A stretch of DNA of 64,000 bases from Cliona cf. orientalis (GCA_963930775.1 OZ005699.1:3555501-3619500), one strand, 5' to 3'. Shown: positions 47,601 through 59,145, counted from the stretch's first letter. Made by a program: numbers and translations. Notes: generated by a model not told the origin, from the letters alone.

Positions 47601-50600
47601 TCAAGCAACACATTTCAGGTAATAACACTTAAAATCTCCTTATTCACTATTCATATGCAAGTCATACATTATCACTGTAGAAGCAGTTTTCATCACGCTC
47701 CATTAATGATGATGGATATGAACTTGTTGATTATGAAGATCATAATGTAATAATTGAATACCTTGCTAATGCACATGAATTAAGAATCGCATGTACTGTG
47801 ATTCTGCTTGTATCCATACAGGTTGCATGCAAACTGATCCCAACGACTCCATCTGGAACTGTGATTGCTCCTCTGTATGGTATTATAGCCCCTACTCATG
47901 ACTTCACGAAGTACAATAGGGAGAGAGCTCCACTAGGATTGGGTGTAAGCTAGTCTGATATAATATATTGACATGCAATCATAACAAATCTGTGAAGTAT
48001 AAGCTATAGCAACTTTATTTTAGGATTGGCAATACCCCAGAAATAAGCTGATCTATACCAGGGAGCTGGAAGAAGGGCAATTTGGAAAGGTTCTCTTGAT
48101 GAAAGCGCAGGTAATCTACAATTAAAACAATCATTATGAACCAAATAAGATTGATAACATCATAAAATTTTGACATCAACGATGCGTGAATTTGTCAATA
48201 ATTATTATGCTCATGTGACTGTGCAGGGAATTGCTGGGTACAAGGGGAAAATTCCTGTTGCTGTGAAGACACTGACCAGCAGAGATCCCTCAATTATCAG
48301 CAAGTTTAAGGAGGAAGCAGATCTAATGAGGAAATTCGTCCATCCCAACATTGTCAGCTTGCTAGGTATCTACTTCTACAAACTAGAAACTTCAAGTACA
48401 GAGACTTGATATTTCTTTTTCTAGGTGTTTGCACTGAGGCTGATGAGGATTATGATGAAGATAACGCTCCATTGATGATCCTTGAGTACATGCCATATGG
48501 AGATTTGAAGGGTTTCCTAGCGAATCACAAGTACGTAAAATTGTCAATGCAGCCTCTCACTAGGCTCTCTCTCTTTGCATGAAAATTTTACATTTCCCAA
48601 TAATACTTACATGAATGATGTTTGCAGGCCAGATGACACTGGATACACATGCATCAGGGAGAAGCAATTTCATAGCTTTGCACATGATGTAAGTTCAATA
48701 TTTACACTAGTACTATAGTAACTACTGCTCTTAACATTCTACAGATTGCTTCAGGTCTTAATTTTCTAGCTGAGAGCCATTATGTTCACAGAGATGTGGC
48801 GGCAAGGAATTGCCTAGGTAGATCAATATAGGTGGCCAAATATGACATCAAATTAATAGCATGATTGATGGCACATGCAGTAAGCACTGATTTGCACATT
48901 AAGCTGGCGGACTTTGGACTTTCACGAGACATTTATGAGAGAGAATTCTATCAAATTGGTGGGCAGATTTTGCTTCCAGTGAGGTGGATGGCCCCAGAGA
49001 GCCTTGTCTATGGAATATTCACAACAGCCGCAGATGTCTGGTAAGTATAGGTCAATGTATGCGTGGATACATACATGTACATGTTGCATGACGAGTTTAT
49101 AACAATACTACATGCTTGCTGACAATATATACTACATCATTTGTGGATCATCTATTATTATACATCACAATCTGCAATATTAATGTATAGCACACAGGAT
49201 GACAGTGACACTGATATCCATAAAAAATAATTGAATAGGTCCTATGGAGTTGTTCTTTGGGAGATAACATCATACGGTGATGCACCACTTGATGATATGG
49301 AAGCAAAGGACATTGTCGAGGCAGCTCAAGATGGAACACTACAACATTCAAGGTTATAATAATGCAGAGTTCAATCATGCATTATTTATACTAATAATTA
49401 TAGCTATGAGCCCTGATTTGCCAAAGCAAAGCTCACTCTGTCCATGCTATAATCATTTCTTACTATTCAGAACGACTATCATAATATTATATGCAGTTAA
49501 AGCTTGCCAAATATCGGTCCCTCGAGATTGCACATAAGGCATTCAAGCGTGCTCATTGGTGATTCAAATTCTAAATCTCTAATCTCTTAGCCAATAGGAA
49601 AGGGTGTAAGAGATTGTACATTGGCGATTCAAACACCAAATCTCTTTCTTTCATGACACGGCAATCTAGAGGGAATCTGTTAACTTTTAGGAGAGTGTGT
49701 GCTTGCAGATTGGCGATTGTGCTATCAAATAGATAGATAATTTTGTTGAATTCCTATAATATTATAGGTCTAGCTCAATGTTTTAAGTAATTTCACGCTG
49801 ATGGTGCAAGCGGTATGGCTCATTCTCGAATATGCGCGGATGGTTCCTTGTGCCATAATTAATTTAATATTGCTTCTAGCCTGACTTCCAGTGACACCGA
49901 CAGTAAATAATATGATATTAAACAAAATGCAAGGAACTGCACACACTAAATTATATCTGGGTCAATCCGTCCATCCAATCAACAAATTCTTAAAGACCAA
50001 AACGACAGGGATCCCCCTGCTGGGGATCCAATTAGGGATTAGAATTGCCATTGTGCAGTCACTTAACATAGAGTCCTAAGATTCCGGTTTGAGTCGCCAA
50101 ATGTGCATGTAATCTCTTAGCACAGTGGTGCTAATACATTGTAGCTAGAATCATTAACTCAATATGCGACCTCTTGGCTGGGATTTGAATTACCATGGCA
50201 ATGTGCAGTCTCTTAGCACAGTGTCCTAAGACAGTGGAGATTTGGATTTGAATTGCTAGTTGATGTACAATCTCTTAGCTAGCACACTCAAACGGCTAAT
50301 GTCCGATCTCGAGCGACCTTCTTGGCCACTGTACGTAATAGCAAGCATCTGCAGTTATACTTTAATTAATAAGCAATTAAAATATACACCCATACCTATC
50401 TCCCTTCCTCTAACACTGGTATATGAGCCTAGGCATTACCCTTCCCTGAAAAATAATAGCAATGCCCTCTAGTAGTTCACTGCAAGTACATACTAGCAAT
50501 TATAAAATTTTCACACATCACTCACGCAGCTCTGGTTTCTAATTCCTCAATCCTAAATTATTGGACTTCCACCTCCTAATCATAGGCCCGCCAAATGTCC

Positions 50601-50709
50601 AGACTACCTTTCTATTCTGATGTCCAAATGTCACATCCATGAGGCTAGTGAGAGACCTACCTTTGAAGATATCCTCAACATACTTAATGAACACAACAAT
50701 CAACAGTGA
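44632..50709 (+). CDS. ALK/LTK-type receptor tyrosine kinase, copy 2 (17 exons)
   Basis: The model gives 1050 residues. Exons: 44632-44707, 44794-46014, 46578-46773, 46829-47028, 47091-47328, 47386-47512, 47577-47618, 47681-47746, 47822-47944, 48024-48110, 48227-48365, 48425-48530, 48628-48688, 48745-48817, 48881-49040, 49239-49352, 50586-50709. All phases close. The start ATG directly precedes the signal peptide ([15 protein letters not shown]). The layout is that of copy 1: glycine-rich ALK-like domain, EGF-like module, stalk, one membrane helix (about 612-636) and kinase (from 764). [12 protein letters not shown] and DFG are intact. The glycine loop reads LEEGQFG, with Glu at the first Gly position (48069-48071), and the activation loop reads IYEREFYQ rather than DYYK. 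The copies are a tandem duplication. Copy 2 has an extra small cytoplasmic exon and a 1.2-kb repeat-filled intron before its last exon. Confidence 0.88.
46087..46390. mobile_element. ACAAGTATAAAAA-type foldback/MITE element in a kinase intron
   Basis: This element in the second intron of kinase copy 2 starts ACAAGTATAAAAACAATTGAA and ends ATAATACTTGT. The arm contains GAAGTAGGGATGGCAGGATC and TACATCCCTATGCTTGCTTT, shared with 60321-61106 and 62239-62595. A direct repeat, CTGATACATATTATTA, flanks it (about 46073 and 46365). Confidence 0.6.
49353..50585 (+). repeat. intron with degenerate tandem repeats
   Basis: The last intron of kinase copy 2 contains a decayed array of units built from AATCTCTTAGC, CAGTGTCCTAAG, TTGGCGATTCAAA and similar words, recurring between about 49540 and 50290. 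No coding content was recognised. Confidence 0.45.
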
Positions 50710-51848
50710 CTATCTTGGCATTGCAAATCAATTAATTTTGATGAGTGAATTAATAGTTAGCTATACTTATAAGACTACAATAATTAGTAGTATTGGTGCC
50801 ACATAGCTACTTATCATTACTATTGTGGTTTAACTTGGTGTTGATCATCATCTGAACCATGCAGAGATTGGCAGCTAGCGTTGCATGTATGTATGCATGT
50901 TCATCACACTTTTGGAATGCAATTAATTTTTGGTACTAAGCAGCAGTCTCACCTTCTCACTCGTATCCAGTCTACACTAATATAGCTACAGTACATGTAA
51001 ATAACTAGCAGATCGAGCAACAGACTCTGTGCCAGTTGTGTAGAGTAGCTCATGCATGCTCACTCATTCATTTGCTCACACGAGGCATTATTTGCATCAT
51101 GTGTACTCCAAGTAATATTACAGTGCTATCCTTGAGTGACCTGGGAGGAGGCTAAAGCATACATAATTATTTTATTATGTTGACAATAATGTGATTGTAG
51201 CTAGATCATTAACGTAAACTAGAAATGTAGCTCTACAACAGTAGTCTGCACAGTCACCTTGTATGAGTAGCTACCACCAGCTGAAAATCTCAATAAGTAC
51301 AACATGTATAGGATATCTTTAAAGTATGGCCCATGCACACAAATTTTGACGAGTTGGCAGTTAGCAGTTACGGGTATAGTACTGTATATGGTTTCAATTA
51401 GAGGATAATAATAGTTAGGCTGTAGGCACCGGTAGCCTACTGAAAATTTTGCGCTTCAAGTCACCGGCAACTAGCCTGCCATAAAACTTAGAAAATCATT
51501 TTCGAAAGTGAGAGAAGAAAAAAAAAATAATTCATATATCAAGCGGGATTCGAACCCATGACCACCATTCCGCCAACCCAGCTTGCTGCTGCTGGATGCC
51601 CTTTTTTTGCCAAATTTGTACACCTTTTATTACCACTATAATACTAATCCCTTGTCACCAACCGTAGCCGAAACTCAACCCCCACCCCCCCCCCCCCCAC
51701 CCCCGCTACTAGCCTCACTAGCTTTCTTGTGCTCAGTAGACTATAATTATTATACTGACTATAATATAGCTATATAATACATTGCCGGTACTCCATGCAC
51801 TAAATCTTGGGTACTGGTGCTGGTACTCTAGACACAGTGTAATAGTTA
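50710..51848. other. intergenic region
   Basis: No gene was recognised. It holds simple AT-rich sequence, a tRNA-like fragment (about 51420-51605, minus strand) and a C-run (about 51680-51705). Confidence 0.5.
51420..51605 (-). mobile_element. tRNA-like SINE fragment
   Basis: On the minus strand, GGGTTCGAATCCCGC is a perfect RNA polymerase III B-box/T-loop. A-box-like AGCTGGGTTGGCGG lies about 20 bases upstream, too close for an intact tRNA. An A/T-rich run and a unique body follow. This is the shape of a tRNA-derived SINE or a degenerate tRNA pseudogene. Confidence 0.4.
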
Positions 51849-54800
51849 TGTATAACGTGGACTTGAATGCTGGTAAATGACAGCAGGTTAGCTAGCTAGC
51901 AGGCGCTTGGTAGTATACCGCGGAAATATCTCTGGAAATGAGTCTTAATCTAGGAGTTTCACAGGGCTTAAGATACAGGACATGATGGGGTAACAGACAA
52001 TAGACAAGATGTACACAAATCATAATGTTTAAGGGCTGATAATTGATGAATGCTAATTTGTTATGGAATAACGTCTCTAAATGTGTTCATGATGACCATT
52101 CCTAATATGGTAATCCATTACACTGCCCCCTTCTTAGGTTTGTCTTGTCCCAAGATACCACACTCTTGTACTTGAAATAATTTAGCTAACAGTTTTTCTC
52201 TCCTGAGTACTGCGTCGCAACCCTGTTCTTTTTTAGCCTTCTTGTTCAGGTGTGTTAGTTTGTGCATTCTCAGCCGATGATTCTTCATTAGGCTCCTCCT
52301 CGTTGGATGGGTTTGAGGGTTGTGTGCTTGGTGGGGTGGCTCCAGCATACTTCCATAACCGGTTCCTGTGCACTACTTTAACTTTGCTTCTTGGTGTTAG
52401 CTGAATTCGATATAATGATTGTGTAGGGTCCCTCCCAGGGGCTCATCAATTTAGGGTAATGTTCCACCTTCTTGCGGGGATTGTAGAGCCAAACTGCATC
52501 ACCTTCTTTGAATGTGTCGTCATCGGTATGCAGGTCGTAATAATTCTTACCCGAGCCATTGAGATCTTTAAATTCTCCCTGGCGTAGCTGTGAACTTGCA
52601 TGCTCCAGCCGCTGTTGTAGAAGCTCACAGTAGTCGGTGGTAGTTGCTGCTTCTTTTGGTCTCCCAAGGAGTAAGTGGACTGGTAGCCGCAACTCGTGGT
52701 CAAACTGTAGCATGGCAGGAGAGCATTTGGTTGCCTATGTGTTACTGATCTCAATGCCATCATTAGGAAAGGTATGTAGTGGTCCCAATTGCGCTGGTGC
52801 TTGTCTACAAATTTGACGGTTGTGCTTCCAACATCCTATTTATCCTTTCCACCATACCGTCGGACTGAGGGTGAAGTGGAGTGATCCGGGTTTTCCTGAT
52901 TCCTAGGAGTGAGCAGGTTTCCTGAAAGACATTGCTCTCAAAATTTCGGACTTGATCGGAGTGGATTTCCAATGGAACTCCGAAGCGGCAGATGGATTCC
53001 TTCATCAAAACTTTGGCAACTGTTATAGCCTCCTGATTTGGTAGTGAATATGCTTCTGGCCACTTGGTAAAGCAATCGGCGACCAGCAGGACATACTATT
53101 TCCCGATTCTGCGGTTGGTAGTGGGCTGAGTAAGTTGAGTGCGATCCTTTCGCCTGGTACCCCCATATTATACTGATGCATTGGAGTTCTCTGCTTCCTG
53201 GAGGGCCCCCAGCAAGATGCACACAGATCACAAATTCTGCACCAATCTTTCACGTCTTGGAGACAGTGTGCCCACTAGAAGCTTTGCCTGATCCGTTCTG
53301 AAGTGTTGATTACTCCCAAGTTGCTATAGGAGTGTTGTGTAGCTGCATAAACACTTCCTTTCTCATCTTTTTCGGAAGAACTAGTTGAGGTACCACTCTA
53401 TCACCAGAAGGGCTTTCTCAGAATCGATGCAGGAATGTATTATTTTCAGGCTCTTCCATTGTGACCAGTAGTGTTTGGTTGTCGGAGAATAGGAGGATAC
53501 TGCTGACCACTTTGGCCTTTCGTCCGATTTTTCTTTCCATTCTAGGATTGGTTTCAGATCTGGATCTTGCATTTGTTCCTGCTGGATTTGTGAATACTGA
53601 CTCATATCAATGGTGGATGCAGATTCTGCTGGAGTTAGGCTCACTGTACAGGCTTTTGGCTCCATCTTTTCGTCATTTGTAGTGGGAGCTCGATCAAGGG
53701 TGGCCAGTCTTTCCTTGGTCTCACAATCACAGTGCTTACATGTAGTATTGGGCCAGGCAAGGTTGTCTGGAGAAAGCATCCGCATTGTTGTGCTTTAGTC
53801 CAGAGCGGTGCTCGATTTCAAAATCGTATTCCTGTAGTCTCTGAATCCAGCGTGCAATCTGCCCTTCAGGATTTCGAAAGCTGAGTAGCCACTTCAGAGC
53901 AGCGTGGTCTGTCCTCACAGTGAAATGCCGACCATAAAGGTACAGCATTAATAACAGCCAGCAGCTCCCGTCTAGTAACGCAATATTGCTTCTGTGGGCG
54001 ACTCAAGGTTTAACTGTAATAGGCAATAACTTGCTCCTGTCCATCTTGCCAGTTGGAGTTGCGATAGAACAGCTCCGACAGCCTGGTTGCTGGCATATGT
54101 GTCCAAAATGAGAGGGGCGTCTGGTAGCGGGTAACCCAGTGTGGGAGCTCTCACTAGTCAATCCTAGCACTTGCACCATCAACCTCTCGAATGTGGCTGG
54201 GGCATTGCATAGGCCAAATGGCATGACCTTGAATTGCCAGAGGCCACTCCCGGTTGAAAAGACAGTCTTCTCCTTGGACATCTCATCCAGCTCCACCTGC
54301 CAATACCCACTCTGAAGATCAAGTGTAGAGAACCACTTCATGCCAGCCAAGGCCTCTAGGGCATCATCCACCCGTGGCAGAGGATACGAGTCCTTAAACA
54401 GTTGTATACTTTATGGACACTATTGGCAATATTCAATGATGGCTTCAGGAGCCTCCAGAAAGCATTTCAGAGCACCTAAAATCTTAAAATTTTCTGGGGG
54501 GCCATGCCCCCAGACCCCCCTAGGAGGAGCCGCCTTACGGCGGCTGCCTACATGATACCCTGTGCCCGACCAAACTAACACTTCTAGCTACACCACTGGT
54601 CTGCCACCAACATCCTCCAGCTGCTGCTGCTGGGAACCAATGAACTCCTGCATCTGCTGGCTGATCTGTGCATGCTGCATCTACTGTATGCAATTAAGTT
54701 CCTCATAGCGTGCTTTCTGCCCCTCTTACTTGCTGTTCTGCTGCTGAAGCTCGACCCTCAGTCCAGCGACTTCTGACTGTAGCAGCTGCTGTAGCTGGAG

Positions 54801-55238
54801 ATGTCTCTCTTGGGAAACCCTGTCTTGCTTGGCACTCTTCTGGTCCAGCTCAGCTTTCTACATGTCCAGTCTTTGCAATATCACGGCAAGATGCTCTTCC
54901 AGTTTCTGCTGCTGAGCTGCAGCTCTCGTTGTTATACCTATTGCCATCACGCTCCTGATACCAGTTGTAGCGTGGACTCGACTGCTGGTAAATGGCAGCA
55001 GGTTAGCTAGCAGACACTCGGTAGTAGCTACACAGCTGAGGAAATGAATCTTAATCTGGGACAGTTTCACAGGGCTTTAAATACATGATGCGGGGGTAAC
55101 GGACAATAGACACTACTGAAGACCGATAGCTACATGTTTAAGGGCTGATAATTGATGATTGCTAATTTGTTATGAAATAAAGTCTCTACATGGGTTCATG
55201 GTGACCATTCCTAATATTATGGTACTGAATCCGTTACA
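51849..55238 (-). mobile_element. Ty3/Gypsy LTR retrotransposon fossil, broken
   Basis: Two LTRs of about 275 bases flank it (51849-52122 and 54966-55238), in the TG...CA form. Read on the minus strand, a primer-binding site beginning TGGTATCAGGAGCG follows the first LTR and suggests tRNA-Met priming. Recognisable pol parts lie in Gypsy order: reverse transcriptase (about 54000-54375), RNase H (about 53740-53950) and integrase with its C-terminal part (about 52380-53260). gag and protease are not clearly recognisable, and unrelated sequence lies around 54470-54600. It is broken in many places, with pol scattered over at least five frames. The LTRs have visibly diverged, so the insertion is not recent. 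Confidence 0.85.
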
Positions 55239-56327
55239 CTTACGTGCCAGTGAATAATTATTATTGTAGCACATTGTACAGTAATTGTCAAGTTAGTAGC
55301 TAGCTAGTGCCGGGAGCCGGGTCACATACATAGTACTTTGGTATGAAACACTTGCATGACCATATTATAGTGAGGTATTACTATTAGCTAATAGCTAGCT
55401 GTAGATTACTACAGCAGTAGTTATGGGGTCAGTATTAAATGGCTCGAAAGTACGGTAGCGTGTGCGGCACTGAGTAGCCCAGGCTAGAAGTATCCGTGCT
55501 GCGGCACACTAGTAACTTACAGTAGTAGCTACAGGCTGGAGTAACTAGTGGAAGTAGCTAGTGCGTTCTGAGTGAGCCTAGTGGAGTAGTAGAAGTACAG
55601 CTGCAGACTAGTCTGAGTAGCCACTCAGCCTGTGGGGTCCGATGACTCAGTACTGAGCCGCCTGGTGTGTATTAAGTAGCAGTGAGGTAGTGGAGTCACT
55701 AATCATGAGTAGAGGTATAGCAATGGACAGTCAGGGGTGTAAGAAGATACGGTTTTGGTTCTTACACCAGTGATAGACGACTTTATACACGTCAATGTAC
55801 ATGGCCGCCATTTTGTACAGTGAAATAGAAGGTCACATGAACAGCGCGTGCGCGCTTGCGCACGCGCAGCTGCGCAGCTCCATATGATGTCATGAATTAT
55901 TATTAATTATTTATAGTACCGGCTGTACCACCAGCCTCCCCGATCCGATCTGCTACCGAGTAATACCATGTACCGATTTTAGTTCACGACTTGTTCCCAA
56001 GCCTAGTGAAGGCAAGCTTATTGCCTATTAAAGCTGATATCTGCATATCACTATAAATAATCTACCTCTTTGTTTCAGGGCTCGGACTGTCTGCGTTTGA
56101 GACAAATACACACCTATGGTAAGCTAAATCACTACTCCATGTGGGAGCAAACCTTTTGTGGCTCAACCACCAGAGCAACCCGAGTTTCCATTGTCCCCTT
56201 ACTACTGTATGCTGAACGTCTTGGTCAGTGTGTATTCGGCTCCATAGATGTGCAGATACATACCTGGATTACGGTAGATAGGCGAGCATGTTATCACTGG
56301 GTGAAGTGAAATGAAATACCATTGTGT
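55239..56327. other. intergenic, low-complexity region
   Basis: It holds AGTAGC/GTGGAGTAG-type simple sequence (about 55430-55700) and an alternating purine-pyrimidine GC patch (about 55845-55880). The open frame at 56070-56309 has no recognisable homology. Confidence 0.45.
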
Positions 56328-56604
56328 ATTAGCCTCGCACCCAGGCCCTTCGAGAGGAGAAGGAGAAAGGGCCTGGTACACACTGCATGCGCATGCACTG
56401 GGGGACCCCCCAAAAATATGGGGTAATCAGATACTATCGTATACTCTCCATTTATTGCCCATAGAACTGTACGTCATGCAGAACCCGCGAATGATCACTA
56501 TGGTAACGCTAACGCGACCAGTCACTATGGAGACCCCGGCGCATGTGCGCGCAGTGTGTACCAGGCCCTTTCTCCTCCCCTTGAAGGGCCTGGGTACGAG
56601 GCTA
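56328..56604. mobile_element. MITE with about 55-base TIRs and 8-base target duplication
   Basis: The ends read TAGCCTCGCACCCAGGCCCT and the inverse AGGGCCTGGGTACGAGGCTA. The inverted arms extend through GGCCTGGTACACACTGC / GCAGTGTGTACCAGGCC. CATTGTGT stands on both sides (56320-56327 and 56605-56612). An 8-base duplication fits hAT or P-type elements. Non-coding. Confidence 0.75.
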
Positions 56605-56804
56605 CATTGTGTGTAAGCATCCCTACAGATATGCAGGCTTTATTATGCCAGCATGTTCTGGCTTTCCCACAAGTACATGCCTTCTGGTAATCACAGCTAT
56701 CAAGGACAGCCTACTTGTGGGTGCTATGCGGGATTTGCAATTGTCACTCAGTGTGTAATGACCACAGTGCTGCTCCCAACTGATTGTGGTATATCACCCT
56801 GATT

Positions 56805-57230
56805 GGGCTATTCCATTTAATAGCCATACACCCCCTATGGATGACTAGTGAGGAAAATTTAACCCCTGGACATAATTAACTAGCAACCATCCCCCCTAGA
56901 CAGTCGTTAATTAGGTCACTGTTCTTCAAGACATAATTAAGAACATTACTACTCCCCCTGGATTATTAATTAAATCAAGTTTTGTTCCCCCTGGACACAA
57001 ATTAATGCGTTAATTTATGGAAGGGAAATCACCTAAAGGAGCAAAGTACCCCCCTGGACACCACAATTAGTGATTGTTTCACCCCTAGACATAATTAAAT
57101 TTGACCAAAATACCCCCCTTCCCTTCATTAAAATCAGTGTTTTACCCCCTGGACAAGCCTCAAAATACCCCCCTAGACATTCGTTAGCAGTCATCCATAG
57201 GGGGTGTATGCTTATTAAATGGAAGAGCCC
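56805..57230. mobile_element. TIR element filled with CCCCCTGGACATAATTAA minisatellite units
   Basis: The terminal arms of about 40 bases (GGGCTATTCCATTTAATAGC ... and inverse ending GGAAGAGCCC) enclose roughly ten degenerate units of the form CCCCCTGGACATAATTAA. No coding sequence is present. Confidence 0.7.
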
Positions 57231-57487
57231 ATTTGGTAGGGCTAGGGAATAAAGTTTGGTTCACCAATCAGAGCTAAATCACACACTAGGTAGTGCTTAG
57301 TAGTATCAGCTGTTACAACAATGTGCACACTAACTAATTGATATTAATCAGGGGGTAAGTGTAAAACCTGGACTCTGGACTCATGGACTGGACTGTGGAC
57401 TGAGATTTGGACTCGATTTTGGACTGATGCTCAGTTCAATGACGACCATTTCCAAGAGATTGCGGATAGAAGCATTGAGATAGAAGG

Positions 57488-57983
57488 TACCATACTCGCT
57501 CTAATTATTCGAACATTCTAATGGCCCAAACGGCAAGTTTAAGTAATTTATTTCCTTCCTAATTCGTCGAACATCTTGAATTTCAAGTTTTCTCATCCGT
57601 TCTAAATCAACCGAACGGCCACGCGGTACGGCATGGCAGGAGCTCGAGACAACTCTTCCACGTTGATCGAAGAGTGTGGCTACCACATCTTGGACAGCAT
57701 ATAAGAGCGGAAAGGGAACACAGACACAGACGGCGATCATTTGCGATCGCTCCTGAGAGCACAGCGATACTGAGAACTCTAGAGCTGATAACGATAAACC
57801 TATAGTTGGACATCGACTGCTGTTTCTTCATCGCTATAATAGTGCTTTCTCCATTTGCACCGGATCCGTTCTATTTACACTCGAACAAACCATTGCCCGA
57901 ATTTATTTACTTTCTATTTAACACCGAATGGCGATATTAATAATTATTTTTGGCCGTTCGGATAATTAGAGCGAGTACGGTGC
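57488..57983. mobile_element. nested TIR element inside the Mutator-like element
   Basis: The left end TACCATACTCGCTCTAATTA pairs with the right end TAATTAGAGCGAGTACGGTG. The element of about 496 bases lies wholly inside 57353-59136, so it inserted later or was carried along. It contains only short open frames. Confidence 0.6.
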
Positions 57984-58469
57984 TATAATGCAAGCTAGTC
58001 ACAAGGAGCTGGCCTGGAGGCTACTTGTAAGCATCTAGAAGTAGAAGTGAACATTTCCCTTTAAAAATTGGTGAGGGATGTGACCAACTGCATCTCTTTA
58101 GGAATGAATTTCAAGTATCACCACGTTTAAGTTACGTGGAGACTCGGGATAAGTCTATAGGACACTGACTAAATGGTCTGCATGTAGGAACTTGATCTAG
58201 ATGGACAGGCATCTACCTTAGCCTTTAATAGCCTCCAACCCAGGCTCCTTCTCGAAAGTGAGCCTGCGTTTGAAGCTACACTGGCCTATTAATCTCTCAG
58301 TTGTAAAGCTATGTTCATTAAATCTGTGATAACTTTTGGCTTTAATAGTCTCGTCCTCAATCCCGCGTGTTTGAAAGGAGGCTGGGGACGAGACTATCTT
58401 TGGCTGCATCCGAGTCATAACATGATGTCCAACGTCCTTAGGAGATGCACCCCTCACCAATTTCTAAGG

Positions 58470-58890
58470 GAAATAATCAGCTCTATCTCTACATGCATGC
58501 TTACAACATAGATATTAGAGCGCACTCTAATATCTATGCAAGCGCACTCTAATATCTATGCAAGCAGCTCCTTAGTACATTCTATCCAAAGTCTATGGAA
58601 AATTATTGGAAAGTGCACGCATACCAACACTAAGCAGTAGGCGGACACAAGCCAGCATGAGCCATCTTTCGAAGATTGTTAGACAGCAAACTCACTTCCC
58701 CGACGCTCCAATTATATCACATCAACATCCATACTATACTAGAGCATCAAGTCAGCTGAATACTCTCATGATACCAAGAGCAAACACAGCATCATATCAT
58801 GCTTCATTTTTTCCAAGAACACTAGCACAGTGGAATAAACAAAAAGTCAATACAATACCACAAGCTGCACCAAACTATTAGTAACAATTA
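58470..58890 (+). mobile_element. 3' fragment of a LINE (ORF2 tail)
   Basis: The frame ending at 58881 contains YYTRASSQLN and ASFFPRTLAQWN. This resembles the conserved C-terminal signature of several non-LTR retrotransposon ORF2 proteins (SFFPRT..WN). The upstream reverse transcriptase is missing. Just before it, GCGCACTCTAATATCTATGC is directly repeated (about 58519-58565). The fragment is 5'-truncated and embedded in the Mutator-like element. Confidence 0.6.
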
Positions 58891-59145
58891 CACTAGTAAT
58901 TATTAATATTAGTGATATAATTGTTTAGGCATACACTTTGAATTAGCATCTTTGCTATTTTGTATGTCTGCTGTATGCATTGTAGCTACAGAAACAAGTA
59001 TAAAATATGGCCTCCAAGGGAGTTTTTGTTGGAAATGGTCGTCATTCAACTGAGCATCAGTCCAAAATCGAGTCCAAATCTCAGTCCACAGTCCAGTCCA
59101 TGAGTCCAGTCCAGAGTCCAGGTTTTACACTTACCCTTAATCAGG

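Larger units (their letters stand above)
57353..59136. mobile_element. Mutator-like long-TIR element with 9-base target duplication
   Basis: TTAATCAGG occurs immediately outside both ends (57344-57352 and 59137-59145). The ends are inverted copies about 100 bases long, made of GGTAAGTGTAAAACCTGGAC followed by TGGACT-rich repeats. A 9-base duplication with long TIRs suits Mutator-type elements. The interior holds another inverted-repeat element (57488-57983) and a LINE tail. No transposase was recognised. Confidence 0.7.

Noticed and set aside
55430-55700. Regulatory or coding region from repeated AGTAGC words
   Set aside because: It looks like degenerate simple sequence, with no open frame or recognised site.
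58606-58881. Independent host gene
   Set aside because: The motif SFFPRT..WN and the YTR lead-in fit the tail of a LINE ORF2, and it lies inside a transposable element.
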